Source: Bog-473 sp963809715
GTDB lineage: Bacteria > Actinomycetota > Acidimicrobiia > Acidimicrobiales > RAAP-2
Direction: 5' to 3'
Length of the DNA: 64,000 bases
Assembly: GCA_963809715.1 (NCBI GenBank)
Contig: CAWEKO010000002.1
Span: 310,001-374,000, forward strand
The position numbers and the translations under genes were made by a program. A model generated the notes under the pieces. The model did not search any database. It worked only from the letters and a program-made list of their open reading frames with translations, and was not told the DNA's origin. Shown piece by piece: positions 34,600-42,156 of this stretch. Every line of letters starts with the position of its first letter. Positions within the stretch are counted from its first letter, which is position 1.

Positions 34600-36876
34600 T
34601 CAGGTTCCAGCCATGGCAACGATCGGCTTGTTGAGCGGTTTGCCACCCATTGACCCGAAGAACGCTTCGTTGTAGCAGAAGACGCCGCCATCGGAAGCTA
34701 CGAATCGGTAGCCCGAACCGCCGACGTTGGCCTGCATCCCGACGATCGGCGCGTTCAGGCGGATGCTGCCGGTCGAGCCGTAGAACGGCGCGCCGAAGGC
34801 AAAGATCCCGCCGTCCCTCGCCACTTCCCAGTAGCCGCCCGTTGCCTTGTCCGCAGCCATGCCGACGGTGGGTGAGTTCAATGGCCTGCCACCCATGGAA
34901 CCAAGGAATGCGGCGTCGCCGTAACTGAAGATGCCGCCGTCGGACGCGATGAGCCAGTACCCTCTGCCGTCGGCCGTGGCGGCCATGCCCACAATCGGCT
35001 GGTTGAGGCGCATGCCTCCGGTGCTCCCGTAGAACGAGGCGTCGCCGAAGCTGAAGATCCCGCCGTCGGAGGCAACCTCCCAGTACCCCTTGCCATCGGA
35101 GGTGGCTGCCATCCCCACCACCGGCTGGTTCAACGGCCTGCCGCCCATGGAGCCGAAGAAGCCGGCATCGCCGAACGAGAACATGCCGCCGTCGGAGGCC
35201 ACCTCCCAGTAGCCCCCGCCGTCCTGGGTGAGGGCCGTGCCTACAACCGGTTTGACCAGGTGGATGCTGCCGGTGGAGCCGCAGAACGGGATGTTCCCGT
35301 AGTCGAACACGCCGCCATCCGCGCCGGAGAGGAGGTAGCCGTTCGCACCACCGGATGGCGCGTTGCAGGGCACCTCGATGGTGGGCGCGGGAGTTCCGGC
35401 GTTCCCGCTCAGCTGCGGGTCGTGGTGGAACTGCGGCCAGGCACCCGGCTCGTTGGCGCTCGAGCCGGAAGCGGCGGTGTCGTCGATCTCCCAGTGCTCG
35501 ACGAGGCCTATCCCGTTGCCACCGATGTTCGCGTACCCCGCCCCCGTGATGCCGATGTGACCATCCGGGTCGTCGGTGACGAGGGGCGAGCTCTGGAACG
35601 CATCATTGGTGCCGAGCACGATCACCGGGGCACCGGAGCGACCGTCGAAGATCTCGATGCCGCCCGTCGTGGGCACGATGACGTCCTGGTAGCCGCCTCC
35701 GGTCAGATCGGCGGTCACCGGGGAACCGATGACCTGACCCGACGTCGTAGCCGCCCAAACGATGGCCCCGTTGGTGCCGTTGAGCACATAGAGAGTATTT
35801 GCATCCGTGCCCTCCACGACGTCGAGCTGCCCGTTGCCCTGGACGTCGGCCAGGGCGGGGGAGTCGGCTGTGACGCCGTTCAGCGTGTCGCTCCAGGCAA
35901 GGCCGCAGCCGGTGTTGAGGGCGAAGATCTTGTGCGAGTCCGAGGCGCCTGGGTAGAAGCTGCCGTCGCCGATGGCGATGCCGACGCCGCCTCCGGCAAG
36001 GAACTGCCCCACGGCGGGGGAGGAGCGGTCGATGTTCTGGTTCGTGTTGAACTCGCAGACGAGTCCGCCGGCGGGGTTGAAGGTCCCGGCGTTGCCCGCG
36101 CTCGAGATGATGCGCAGGTGCCCACCGTTCGAGTACGTCTGCCCGAAGGCGACACCGGCCGACGAATCCCCGCCGGAGATGATCTCGTTGTTCCCGTCGG
36201 CGTAGAGGTCGGCGACGGCGGCGGTCGAGAAAACCGAGTCGGCTGAGAACCAAGGGAACCCTCCGAGCATGGCTCCGTTGGGGGCGTTGAGCGCGTCCGT
36301 GTTCTGCCCGAGCGAACCAGCCTCGACTCCGAAGCCGCCGGCGTAGTTCCCGACCGTCAGGGATGCGGACACGGCCGAGTGCGGCGTCGGATCGGTTCCC
36401 GGGTTGGTCTCCTGGACGAACCACTGATCGCCACCTCCGGGGCTGATGGCCTGATAGCCACCTATGGTGGGTGTGGCGGCATCCCCACTTCCGACGTACA
36501 CGGTGTCGAGCCCATTGGCGTTGATCGGTGCGACGGATGGTGACGAGTTGACGGGCGCGCCGGCGTTGTAGGGCCAGCCGGCCGGGGAGCCCCCGCCGGC
36601 GAGGTGGAAGGCGTAGACCAAGCCACGCTGGTCGCCGACGACGACCGAGGGTTGCCCGTCGAGATTGGCGACGTTGGGTGACGAGAGCGCGATCTGCTGG
36701 TTCGGGTCGTTGAGGGTCTGCGTCCATTCGGATGTGGCCACGAAGCCGGCGCCGGCGTGGGGCAGCTCGGCGGCCTGGGCGACGGGGGCCGCCGGGAAGA
36801 TGGTGGTCAGGGCCAGGGCGGCGGCGCCAGCCACCACCGTGCTGGGCACGTAGCGGGTGAGCGAACGTCGCGTCAC
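34600..36876 (-). CDS. Secreted beta-propeller protein with six C-terminal 42-residue repeats
   Basis: A 758-residue exported protein. The signal peptide (about 1-35) ends near VAQA-AE. Residues about 40-490 show FG-GAP/PQQ-like propeller blades (NVANLDGQPSVVVGDQRGLV, AVADLYADGNNEIISGGDS, ADVQGNGQLDVVEGTD). The C-terminal third is six tandem 42-residue units of the form GYWEVASDGGIFSFGDAGF, then FGSMGGRPLNQPVVGMAAT. I associate these repeats with Acidimicrobiales extracellular proteins of unknown function. GTG 36876 was chosen because GAGAGG precedes it by 6 bases and the signal peptide follows. The likely site is the cell surface or outside the cell, with binding rather than catalysis. It diverges from the penicillin-binding protein gene. 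Confidence 0.8.
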   Translation of the reverse strand: MTRRSLTRYVPSTVVAGAAALALTTIFPAAPVAQAAELPHAGAGFVATSEWTQTLNDPNQQIALSSPNVANLDGQPSVVVGDQRGLVYAFHLAGGGSPAGWPYNAGAPVNSSPSVAPINANGLDTVYVGSGDAATPTIGGYQAISPGGGDQWFVQETNPGTDPTPHSAVSASLTVGNYAGGFGVEAGSLGQNTDALNAPNGAMLGGFPWFSADSVFSTAAVADLYADGNNEIISGGDSSAGVAFGQTYSNGGHLRIISSAGNAGTFNPAGGLVCEFNTNQNIDRSSPAVGQFLAGGGVGIAIGDGSFYPGASDSHKIFALNTGCGLAWSDTLNGVTADSPALADVQGNGQLDVVEGTDANTLYVLNGTNGAIVWAATTSGQVIGSPVTADLTGGGYQDVIVPTTGGIEIFDGRSGAPVIVLGTNDAFQSSPLVTDDPDGHIGITGAGYANIGGNGIGLVEHWEIDDTAASGSSANEPGAWPQFHHDPQLSGNAGTPAPTIEVPCNAPSGGANGYLLSGADGGVFDYGNIPFCGSTGSIHLVKPVVGTALTQDGGGYWEVASDGGMFSFGDAGFFGSMGGRPLNQPVVGMAATSDGKGYWEVASDGGIFSFGDASFYGSTGGMRLNQPIVGMAATADGRGYWLIASDGGIFSYGDAAFLGSMGGRPLNSPTVGMAADKATGGYWEVARDGGIFAFGAPFYGSTGSIRLNAPIVGMQANVGGSGYRFVASDGGVFCYNEAFFGSMGGKPLNKPIVAMAGT
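34603..35352 (-). repeat. Six tandem 126-bp coding repeats
   Basis: These repeats encode the 42-residue units of the secreted propeller protein. The middle copies are the most alike (for example SDGGIFSFGDA twice and MGGRPLN twice); the first and last are degenerate. Such repeats can expand or contract by recombination. Confidence 0.8.
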
Positions 36877-37103
36877 GTCAATCCTCTCAATTTGTCCGCG
36901 GCGATAATGCCGGATCGCAGAACGTCGCGCGGCGGACTCGTGGTGATGCCGATGCCCACGAGTATGTCGCGAATGGCGTCTGTGGTGGGTGCGATCGTCG
37001 CCGGGTGGGATTGCCCTCCCATCGCCGGTTGCCGCCCTGGTCGCGAGCATGAAGCCCTTCGGGGGGCGCCGCGCTCTACCATGCTCGGCGTGCTCCGCAA
37101 TTC

Positions 37104-38711
37104 ATGGCCGTCGCCGGCGCCGCCAATGCACTGATGGGACGACGCATCCGATGGCTGGGCGTCATCATGGTGGTCTGTCTCGGGCTGGTCATCGTCCAGC
37201 TGGTGAACATCCAGCTGGTGAAGGGCAAGGCGCTGCAGAGCTCGTCCAACAACCCGCGGATCGCCGCGACGCGTTCGAGCAACGCGCGTGGCGAGATCTT
37301 GGCCGCGGACGGGACGGTGTTGGCCAAGTCCGTGCCCACACCGGCTGGCACGAGTCGAATCGACTATCCGTACGACTACGTGCGGCAGTATCCCGGCGGC
37401 TCGCTGTTCGCGGGTATCACGGGGTTCGACTCTGCCCTGAACTTCGGCACCGCGGGAATCGAGCAGCAGTATGACGCGTACCTGAGTGCTCATCAGGAGG
37501 CTCCCCAAACGCTGAGTCAGCTCCTCTTCCGGGAAAAACTGCCGCAAACCACGGACAACGTGACGCTGTCGATCGAACCACAACTCCAGCAGCAGGTCTG
37601 GAACTATCTGACCACACTCCCTCCCGGGGCAAACAATGACGGGGCCGTTGTGGTGATGCAGCCGGGGACGGGAAACATCCTGGCCATGGTGTCGAATCCG
37701 ACCTATGACCCCAACGCCTTGGTCGGCACGAGCCTGGCGGCGGAGAAGCTGGCCTACTTCAGTTACAACCAGAAGGACCACGAGGGTCTCACACCATTGC
37801 GCCCGGTCGCCACCGGCGAAACGTTTGCCCCGGGTTCCACCATGAAAGTGGTCACGAGCACGGCGGCCTACAACCTGAAGCCGGCGTTGGCCGCGTTCAA
37901 CTACCCGGTGGCGAAATGCCAGGCGTTCACCGATTCGAACCACCAGCTGTGTGACCAGAGTGGCCCGTGCGGCGGGACCATGACGCAGATGCTGCCGTTC
38001 TCGTGCGACCCGGGCTACGGAGAGCTCGGCATCCAGGAGGGCGTGGACGTCCTGACGAAGCAGTCCGAGCTCTTCGGCTACAACGCGATTCCCCCGATCG
38101 ACCTGCCCTCGAAGAACACCCTGGGCGGAGTGGTGGCGTCGTCTATCGGTGGGCTTCAGCCCAACTCGCAAGCCTTCTTGGCGGACGACGCCGTCGGCCA
38201 GTTCGGGGTCCAGACGACGGCGCTGCAGAACGCCATGGTGGCGGCGGGTATCGCCAACGGCGGCCAGCTGATGACGCCGCACCTGATGACCTCCATCCAG
38301 AACTCGCTGGGCGACTCGGTCACCACCTACAAGCCCAAGGCGATGTCCACGGTGTCATCCGCGCAGACCGCCCAGCAGGTGACGTCCCTCATGGAGGGCG
38401 TGGTGGCCACGGGCACGGCAAGTCGGGTCGGGTTTCCCTCGTGGCTGTGCGCCGCCGTCAAGACCGGTACCGCCCAGACCGACCCGAACAATCCGCAGAC
38501 CGAGGACTGGATGATCGGTTTCGCCCCGGCCAACCATCCGCAAGTCGCCGTGGCCGTGGTGGTGCCCAAGCAGGACGTCGCCTCCGACGGCGCCTCGGTG
38601 GCCGGCCCGATCATGTTGCACACGCTGGAGGCGGCCGTTCCGCAGGCCTCGGTCTCCCAGCCGTGCAACGTGGCACCGGTGCCCGTGACGGCCTTCACCG
38701 CCGGGACGTAG
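37104..38711 (+). CDS. Penicillin-binding protein, PbpA/FtsI-like transpeptidase
   Basis: A 535-residue class B penicillin-binding protein. One N-terminal membrane helix (about 15-37) and a dimerisation region (ARGEILAADGTVLAKS) come first. The transpeptidase domain has Ser245-x-x-Lys248 (APGSTMKVV), Ser300-Cys-Asp302 and KTGTA (453-457). The second motif is SxD, not SxN, a variant also known in PBP2-type enzymes. It crosslinks peptidoglycan stem peptides outside the membrane. It lacks PASTA domains. The PbpA of the division cluster normally sits with rodA and stp; none is here, so this is a lone paralogue. The start may instead be ATG 37134. Confidence 0.9.
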   Translation: MAVAGAANALMGRRIRWLGVIMVVCLGLVIVQLVNIQLVKGKALQSSSNNPRIAATRSSNARGEILAADGTVLAKSVPTPAGTSRIDYPYDYVRQYPGGSLFAGITGFDSALNFGTAGIEQQYDAYLSAHQEAPQTLSQLLFREKLPQTTDNVTLSIEPQLQQQVWNYLTTLPPGANNDGAVVVMQPGTGNILAMVSNPTYDPNALVGTSLAAEKLAYFSYNQKDHEGLTPLRPVATGETFAPGSTMKVVTSTAAYNLKPALAAFNYPVAKCQAFTDSNHQLCDQSGPCGGTMTQMLPFSCDPGYGELGIQEGVDVLTKQSELFGYNAIPPIDLPSKNTLGGVVASSIGGLQPNSQAFLADDAVGQFGVQTTALQNAMVAAGIANGGQLMTPHLMTSIQNSLGDSVTTYKPKAMSTVSSAQTAQQVTSLMEGVVATGTASRVGFPSWLCAAVKTGTAQTDPNNPQTEDWMIGFAPANHPQVAVAVVVPKQDVASDGASVAGPIMLHTLEAAVPQASVSQPCNVAPVPVTAFTAGT

Positions 38712-38787
38712 CGCCGGGCGCCCGGATCGGCGGTGCCGGCCTCGCCTCGGCTAAGACGTCGACCTCGGGCTCGGCTCGGCCTCGGGC

Positions 38788-39738
38788 TCAGGCGAAGTCG
38801 ACGAAGCGTGACGGCGGCACGACTTCTCGGGAACGGTGCCGGTGAGCCGATTTCTGCTGCGCCGGACCGTCGAAATGGCTCAGGCCCGCAGGCACCGGGC
38901 GCCACCAGTCGGTGCGCCGGAACTGGCGCGATCCAAGTTGCTGTCCCCAGGAACCGCGCGCTTTCGGGTGCGCTGTGGGCTGGTCGGCCATCTGCCAGCG
39001 GTACTCGGCAGAAATGCGCAGGCGCTCCTCTCTGTTGGGCAGCACCGCGTGCGAGGTCAGGCAATGGAAGATGAGCACGTCGCCCGGCTCGTAGTCGGTG
39101 GTGCGCCAGCCCCGCTCGAGGCGTTCGAGCGGCCGGCGGCGGACGCGGGTGCTCGTCTGGCTCCCGGGCTGGAGGGCGAGACCGCCCAGGCTGGTCGGAA
39201 TGTGCTGGAGGGGGATCCAGCTGGTGAGCATGTCCTGTACCGAAGCGAAGTCCTTGTGCACGAAATTGCCGGGGTGGCGGGGCACCACGCTCGCCGGGTA
39301 CACGACGCGAGGGACCTTCAACGGGTAGCAGAAGCCCTCGGGACCCATGATCTGGCGCATGAGCCAGGTGAGGGGCGACTCGTAGGGGATGGCGTTGAAG
39401 GCGGGATGGAGCAGGATGTCGCGGTAGCCCGGGTCCGAAAGGGCGTCGGGCATCGCTACGGCCCGGACGGGCAGTTGGGGCGCCGCATCGAACGGGTCGA
39501 CGCCGGGTTCGGTCCAGCCGGCATCTTGCAGAGCGGTGAGGGCGTGGCGGCCGATGTCCTCGACCCAATCGGGGTAGAGGAGACCCCGCATGAAGATGTA
39601 GCCGTCTCTGCGTAGGACGGCCCGGAGGGCTTCCTCGTCGCCGAAGAGGTCCCGTGAATCAACGAGGTCGAACTTCGTCCGAAGCGTCGATGTCCGGGTC
39701 CTGGGAGCCGATGCCGTGGCGAAAACCATGTTGACCAT
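38788..39738 (-). CDS. Phytanoyl-CoA dioxygenase family Fe(II)/2-oxoglutarate enzyme
   Basis: A 316-residue non-haem iron dioxygenase. The metal triad is His161-x-Asp163 (NFVHKDFAS) and His230 (HCLTSHAVLPN), with Arg241 as the 2-oxoglutarate anchor (RLRISAEYR). The fold begins with ALRAVLRRDGYIFMRGLL, typical of PhyH-like proteins that hydroxylate alkyl or small natural-product substrates. The gene diverges from the ArsR regulator with only 62 bases between the starts, so the metal-responsive operator may also affect it. The substrate is unknown. A start at ATG 39729 is also possible. Confidence 0.85.
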   Translation of the reverse strand: MVNMVFATASAPRTRTSTLRTKFDLVDSRDLFGDEEALRAVLRRDGYIFMRGLLYPDWVEDIGRHALTALQDAGWTEPGVDPFDAAPQLPVRAVAMPDALSDPGYRDILLHPAFNAIPYESPLTWLMRQIMGPEGFCYPLKVPRVVYPASVVPRHPGNFVHKDFASVQDMLTSWIPLQHIPTSLGGLALQPGSQTSTRVRRRPLERLERGWRTTDYEPGDVLIFHCLTSHAVLPNREERLRISAEYRWQMADQPTAHPKARGSWGQQLGSRQFRRTDWWRPVPAGLSHFDGPAQQKSAHRHRSREVVPPSRFVDFA

Positions 39739-39786
39739 GGTGGGGTCCCCGTATAAGAGAACTGTGATCAGGGGAATTTCCTTGCG

Positions 39787-39815
39787 ATATTCTTATCTGC
39801 GTGACTACGCAGATA
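39787..39815 (+). promoter_or_regulatory. ArsR operator over a leaderless start: TATCTGCGT-GACT-ACGCAGATA
   Basis: A perfect inverted repeat with 9-bp arms and a 4-bp centre (39794-39815) contains the GTG start codon of the ArsR gene (39801). A -10-like TATTCT (39788-39793) would place transcription initiation at about 39801, that is, a leaderless mRNA starting at GTG. The symmetric site is a good candidate for the ArsR dimer. Confidence 0.6.
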
Positions 39816-40121
39816 GTTAAGGCTCCGGCCTCCGAGGAGTTCCGCTCGGCTGTGGGGATGCTCAAGCTCTTGGGTGATGAGACGCGACTCCGGGTCATCT
39901 GGGCCCTCCTCGAGGGCGAGCACTCGGTCAACGAACTGGCCGACCTGGTGGGCGCCCAGCCCGCCGCGGTGTCGCAGCACCTGGCCAAGCTGCGCCTGGC
40001 CCGCCTGGTGCGCAGCCGGCGGGAGGGGACCCGGATCTACTACGTGGTCGACGACGCGCACGTGAGGAGTCTGGTGGAAGAGGTGCTGACGCACGCCGAC
40101 CACGTGACGGCCGATGACTGA
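39801..40121 (+). CDS. ArsR/SmtB-family zinc-type metal sensor repressor
   Basis: A 106-residue winged-helix repressor. The DNA-reading part is HSVNELADLVGAQPAAVSQHLAKLR (about 41-65). The C-terminal helix carries Asp85-x-His87, His98 and His101, with exactly the spacing (D-x-H-x10-H-x2-H) of the alpha5 metal site of CzrA/SmtB zinc/cobalt sensors. The alpha3 CxC arsenic site is absent. In the apo form it should repress; Zn(II) or a similar ion should release it. The gene overlaps the CDF pump gene by 8 bases, giving a sensor-efflux operon. The operator lies across its own GTG start, implying tight autoregulation. Confidence 0.92.
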   Translation: MTTQIVKAPASEEFRSAVGMLKLLGDETRLRVIWALLEGEHSVNELADLVGAQPAAVSQHLAKLRLARLVRSRREGTRIYYVVDDAHVRSLVEEVLTHADHVTADD

Positions 40122-41091
40122 TCACGGCGTTGCCGGCCACGAGCACGAGCACGGCCAAGAGCACGAGCATGCTGCGGGGCGCGCCCATGGGCATGGGCAC
40201 GGGGCAACCGCGGAGACGGACCGTCGTGCCCTGACCGGCGCGTTGGCCCTCCTCGTGGCCTTCATGGCGTTCGAGATTGGGTCGGCCATCTACTCCAACT
40301 CCCTGGCTCTCCTCGCCGACGCCGGCCACATGCTCATCGACGTCGGAGCCATCGTCGGCTCGCTGGTGGCCTTGCGCCTGGCGGCTCGCCCCGAGACCGG
40401 GTCGCACACCTACGGCCTCAAGCGGGCGGAGATCCTGGCGGCGACGTTCAACGGGATCTCGCTGGTTGTGGTGGCCGCGCTGGTGACGTTCGAGGCCATC
40501 GTCCGCCTCCTCAACCCCTCGCCCGTCGACGGAGCCGTCCTCATCGTCGTGGCCTCGGTGGGAGTGGCGGTCAACCTGCTGGCGACGACGGTCATGTCGC
40601 GGGCCAACCGGGAGTCGTTGAACGTGGAGGGCGCCTACCGGCACATCCTCACGGACCTCTACGGCTTCATCGGCACAGTGATCGCCGGCATCGTCATCGT
40701 GACCAGCGGGTTCGAGCGGGCTGACGCCATCGCCTCGTTGGTCGTCGTCGTCCTGATGCTCAAGGCCGCAGTCCAGCTCCTCCGGCCTGCGCTCCGCATC
40801 CTCCTCGAAGCCACGCCCGACGACATCGATCTCGAAGAGGTACGCCAGCACCTCTTGGAGCTGGCCGAGGTGCAGTCGGTGCACGATCTGCACGCCTGGA
40901 CCCTGACCTCGTCCCTTCCCATCCTCACGGCGCACGTCGTGGTGACCGACGAGTGCCTGAACACCGGCCAGGCCGGGCGTGTGCTCGATCATCTCCAGGA
41001 TTGCCTCGCCGGCCACTTCGACGTGGCGCACTCGACGCTCCAGTTCGAAACGGCGGGGCACATCGAGCACGAGCTGGGGGGCCACCCGTGA
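40114..41091 (+). CDS. Cation diffusion facilitator (CzcD/ZitB-like) zinc efflux protein
   Basis: A 325-residue proton-coupled metal exporter. A histidine-rich N-terminus (HEHEHGQEHEHAAGRAHGHG) precedes six membrane helices. The transport site is in ALLADAGHMLIDVG (HxxxD) and in the later AYRHILTDLYGF (HxxxD). The cytoplasmic C-terminal domain (about 235-325) is ferredoxin-like, with VHDLHAWTLTS and a last strand rich in His. It removes Zn(II), possibly Cd(II) or Co(II), from the cytoplasm. It is translationally coupled to the ArsR sensor by an 8-base overlap and should be induced by its substrate through that repressor. Confidence 0.95.
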   Translation: MTDHGVAGHEHEHGQEHEHAAGRAHGHGHGATAETDRRALTGALALLVAFMAFEIGSAIYSNSLALLADAGHMLIDVGAIVGSLVALRLAARPETGSHTYGLKRAEILAATFNGISLVVVAALVTFEAIVRLLNPSPVDGAVLIVVASVGVAVNLLATTVMSRANRESLNVEGAYRHILTDLYGFIGTVIAGIVIVTSGFERADAIASLVVVVLMLKAAVQLLRPALRILLEATPDDIDLEEVRQHLLELAEVQSVHDLHAWTLTSSLPILTAHVVVTDECLNTGQAGRVLDHLQDCLAGHFDVAHSTLQFETAGHIEHELGGHP

Positions 41092-41123
41092 TCGTGGGCT
41101 GCGGCGGGCGCAGACGGTGCGGC

Positions 41124-41561
41124 CTAGGTGCGGAGTTGGTCGAGGAGGTGGACCAGCGACGCTTTGAGGGCCTCGAGCTCGTCGGGACTGGTGAGGGCGG
41201 CCCAGTGCTCCTCCACCCGTCCCGCCGCAGCATGGGTCACTTCGGGGACTGAGCGGCCCAGGGCGGTGAGGTAGATCAACTGGGACCGCCTGTCCTGCGG
41301 ATTGGGGCGCCGCTCGACGTAACCGGTGCGCTCGAGCTGTTCGACGGCCTGGGCCATGGTCTGTTTGCGCACGTGGGCGAGCTCGGCCAGCTCGGAGATG
41401 GTGGCGCCCTCAGGCGAGACGAACGGGAACACGTTGGCCGCCGAGGGGCCGATGTCTTCGAACCCGCCGGCCACCAGCGCGTCCTCCATCTCCTGTTGGT
41501 AGTGCTGCGAGAGCAGGCGCAGCAAAAGCCCGATCATTGGTCGCTCGGGGAAGGTGGCCAT
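41124..41561 (-). CDS. MarR-family transcriptional regulator
   Basis: A 145-residue winged-helix regulator. Dimerisation helices flank the DNA-binding core EGATISELAELAHVRKQTMAQAVEQLERTGYVERRPNPQDRR (about 51-92, quoted in parts: ISELAELAHVRKQTM is the recognition region and RRPNPQDRR the wing). ATG 41561 has GAGGAG 9 bases upstream; longer frames lead into the operator region. It diverges from a second winged-helix gene (41715). The two CAGGTACCTG palindromes between them are the likely binding sites, implying autoregulation and control of the partner gene. The ligand is unknown. Confidence 0.88.
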   Translation of the reverse strand: MATFPERPMIGLLLRLLSQHYQQEMEDALVAGGFEDIGPSAANVFPFVSPEGATISELAELAHVRKQTMAQAVEQLERTGYVERRPNPQDRRSQLIYLTALGRSVPEVTHAAAGRVEEHWAALTSPDELEALKASLVHLLDQLRT

Positions 41562-41644
41562 GGCAGCGATCTCCTCGGTTCTTCCGTCGGACCGGCGGCG
41601 CCGGGACGAGGTCCGTGTTGGTCCGGGTCTGGGCTGTCGCCCTA

Positions 41645-41689
41645 TTGACAGGTACCTGTCTTGTTCTCTAGTATCGACAGGTACCTGAC
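41645..41689 (+). promoter_or_regulatory. Promoter with two GACAGGTACCTG(T/A)C operator palindromes
   Basis: TTGACA (41645-41650), an 18-base spacer and TAGTAT (41669-41674) form a strong sigma-A promoter for the gene at 41715. A perfect 14-bp palindrome GACAGGTACCTGTC (41647-41660) overlaps the -35 box. A second near-copy GACAGGTACCTGAC (41676-41689) covers the predicted transcription start. The centres are 29 bp apart, about three helical turns. This is the layout expected for repression by the divergent MarR protein. Confidence 0.7.
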
Positions 41690-41714
41690 AAACAGTAAGC
41701 GAAAAGGAGTGGTC

Positions 41715-42152
41715 ATGACGACTGCGACACCTCAGATCTACGGCGAGTTCGGACAGGCTCTCGGCCTCGCCGAGCGCACCCTGTCGGCCATTTTGCGCGA
41801 ACACCTGGCCCAGCGCGGCACGGTTCCGGAGAAGTGGTATGCCCTCAAGTTGCTGGCGAGCACCGGTGGGTCGGGGTTGTCCCGCGACGCGCTGATCAGG
41901 ACGCTGTCGACCTCACCCACGTTCAGTGCCGGCGCGGCCGAGGATCTTCTCGGGGGACTCGAGGCCGACGGGTTCGTCGTGAGTGACGACGCCATCATCC
42001 GGCTCAGCGAGCGCGGCGAGGCGGCATTCGCCGACCTGCGGGCGTACGTGGCAGGACCCTCGGTGGCTCTGTTGAGCCAGTTCGACGTGCACGACATCGA
42101 GACGACCGTGCGCACGCTGCAGGCCATTACCGAACGAGCCAGCGCGGCCTGA
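41715..42152 (+). CDS. MarR-like winged-helix protein of unknown role
   Basis: A 145-residue protein. An N-terminal helix pair (IYGEFGQALGLAERTLSAIL) is followed by a winged-helix-like part: VPEKWYALKLLASTGGSGLSRDALIRTL, then EDLLGGLEADGFVVSDDAIIRLSERGEAAF, and a C-terminal helix (VHDIETTVRTLQAI). The layout (helix, winged helix, dimer helix) is that of MarR-type proteins, though the wing is short and lacks the basic DxRR motif, so DNA binding is not certain. The ATG is fixed by AAAGGAGT 5 bases upstream. It is the divergent partner and probable target of the MarR regulator. Confidence 0.7.
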   Translation: MTTATPQIYGEFGQALGLAERTLSAILREHLAQRGTVPEKWYALKLLASTGGSGLSRDALIRTLSTSPTFSAGAAEDLLGGLEADGFVVSDDAIIRLSERGEAAFADLRAYVAGPSVALLSQFDVHDIETTVRTLQAITERASAA

Positions 42153-42156
42153 CGCG

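Noticed and set aside
38000..38010. SxD in place of SxN in the penicillin-binding protein
   Set aside because: SxD is a recognised variant in PBP2-type transpeptidases and the other two motifs are intact, so it is no sign of inactivity.
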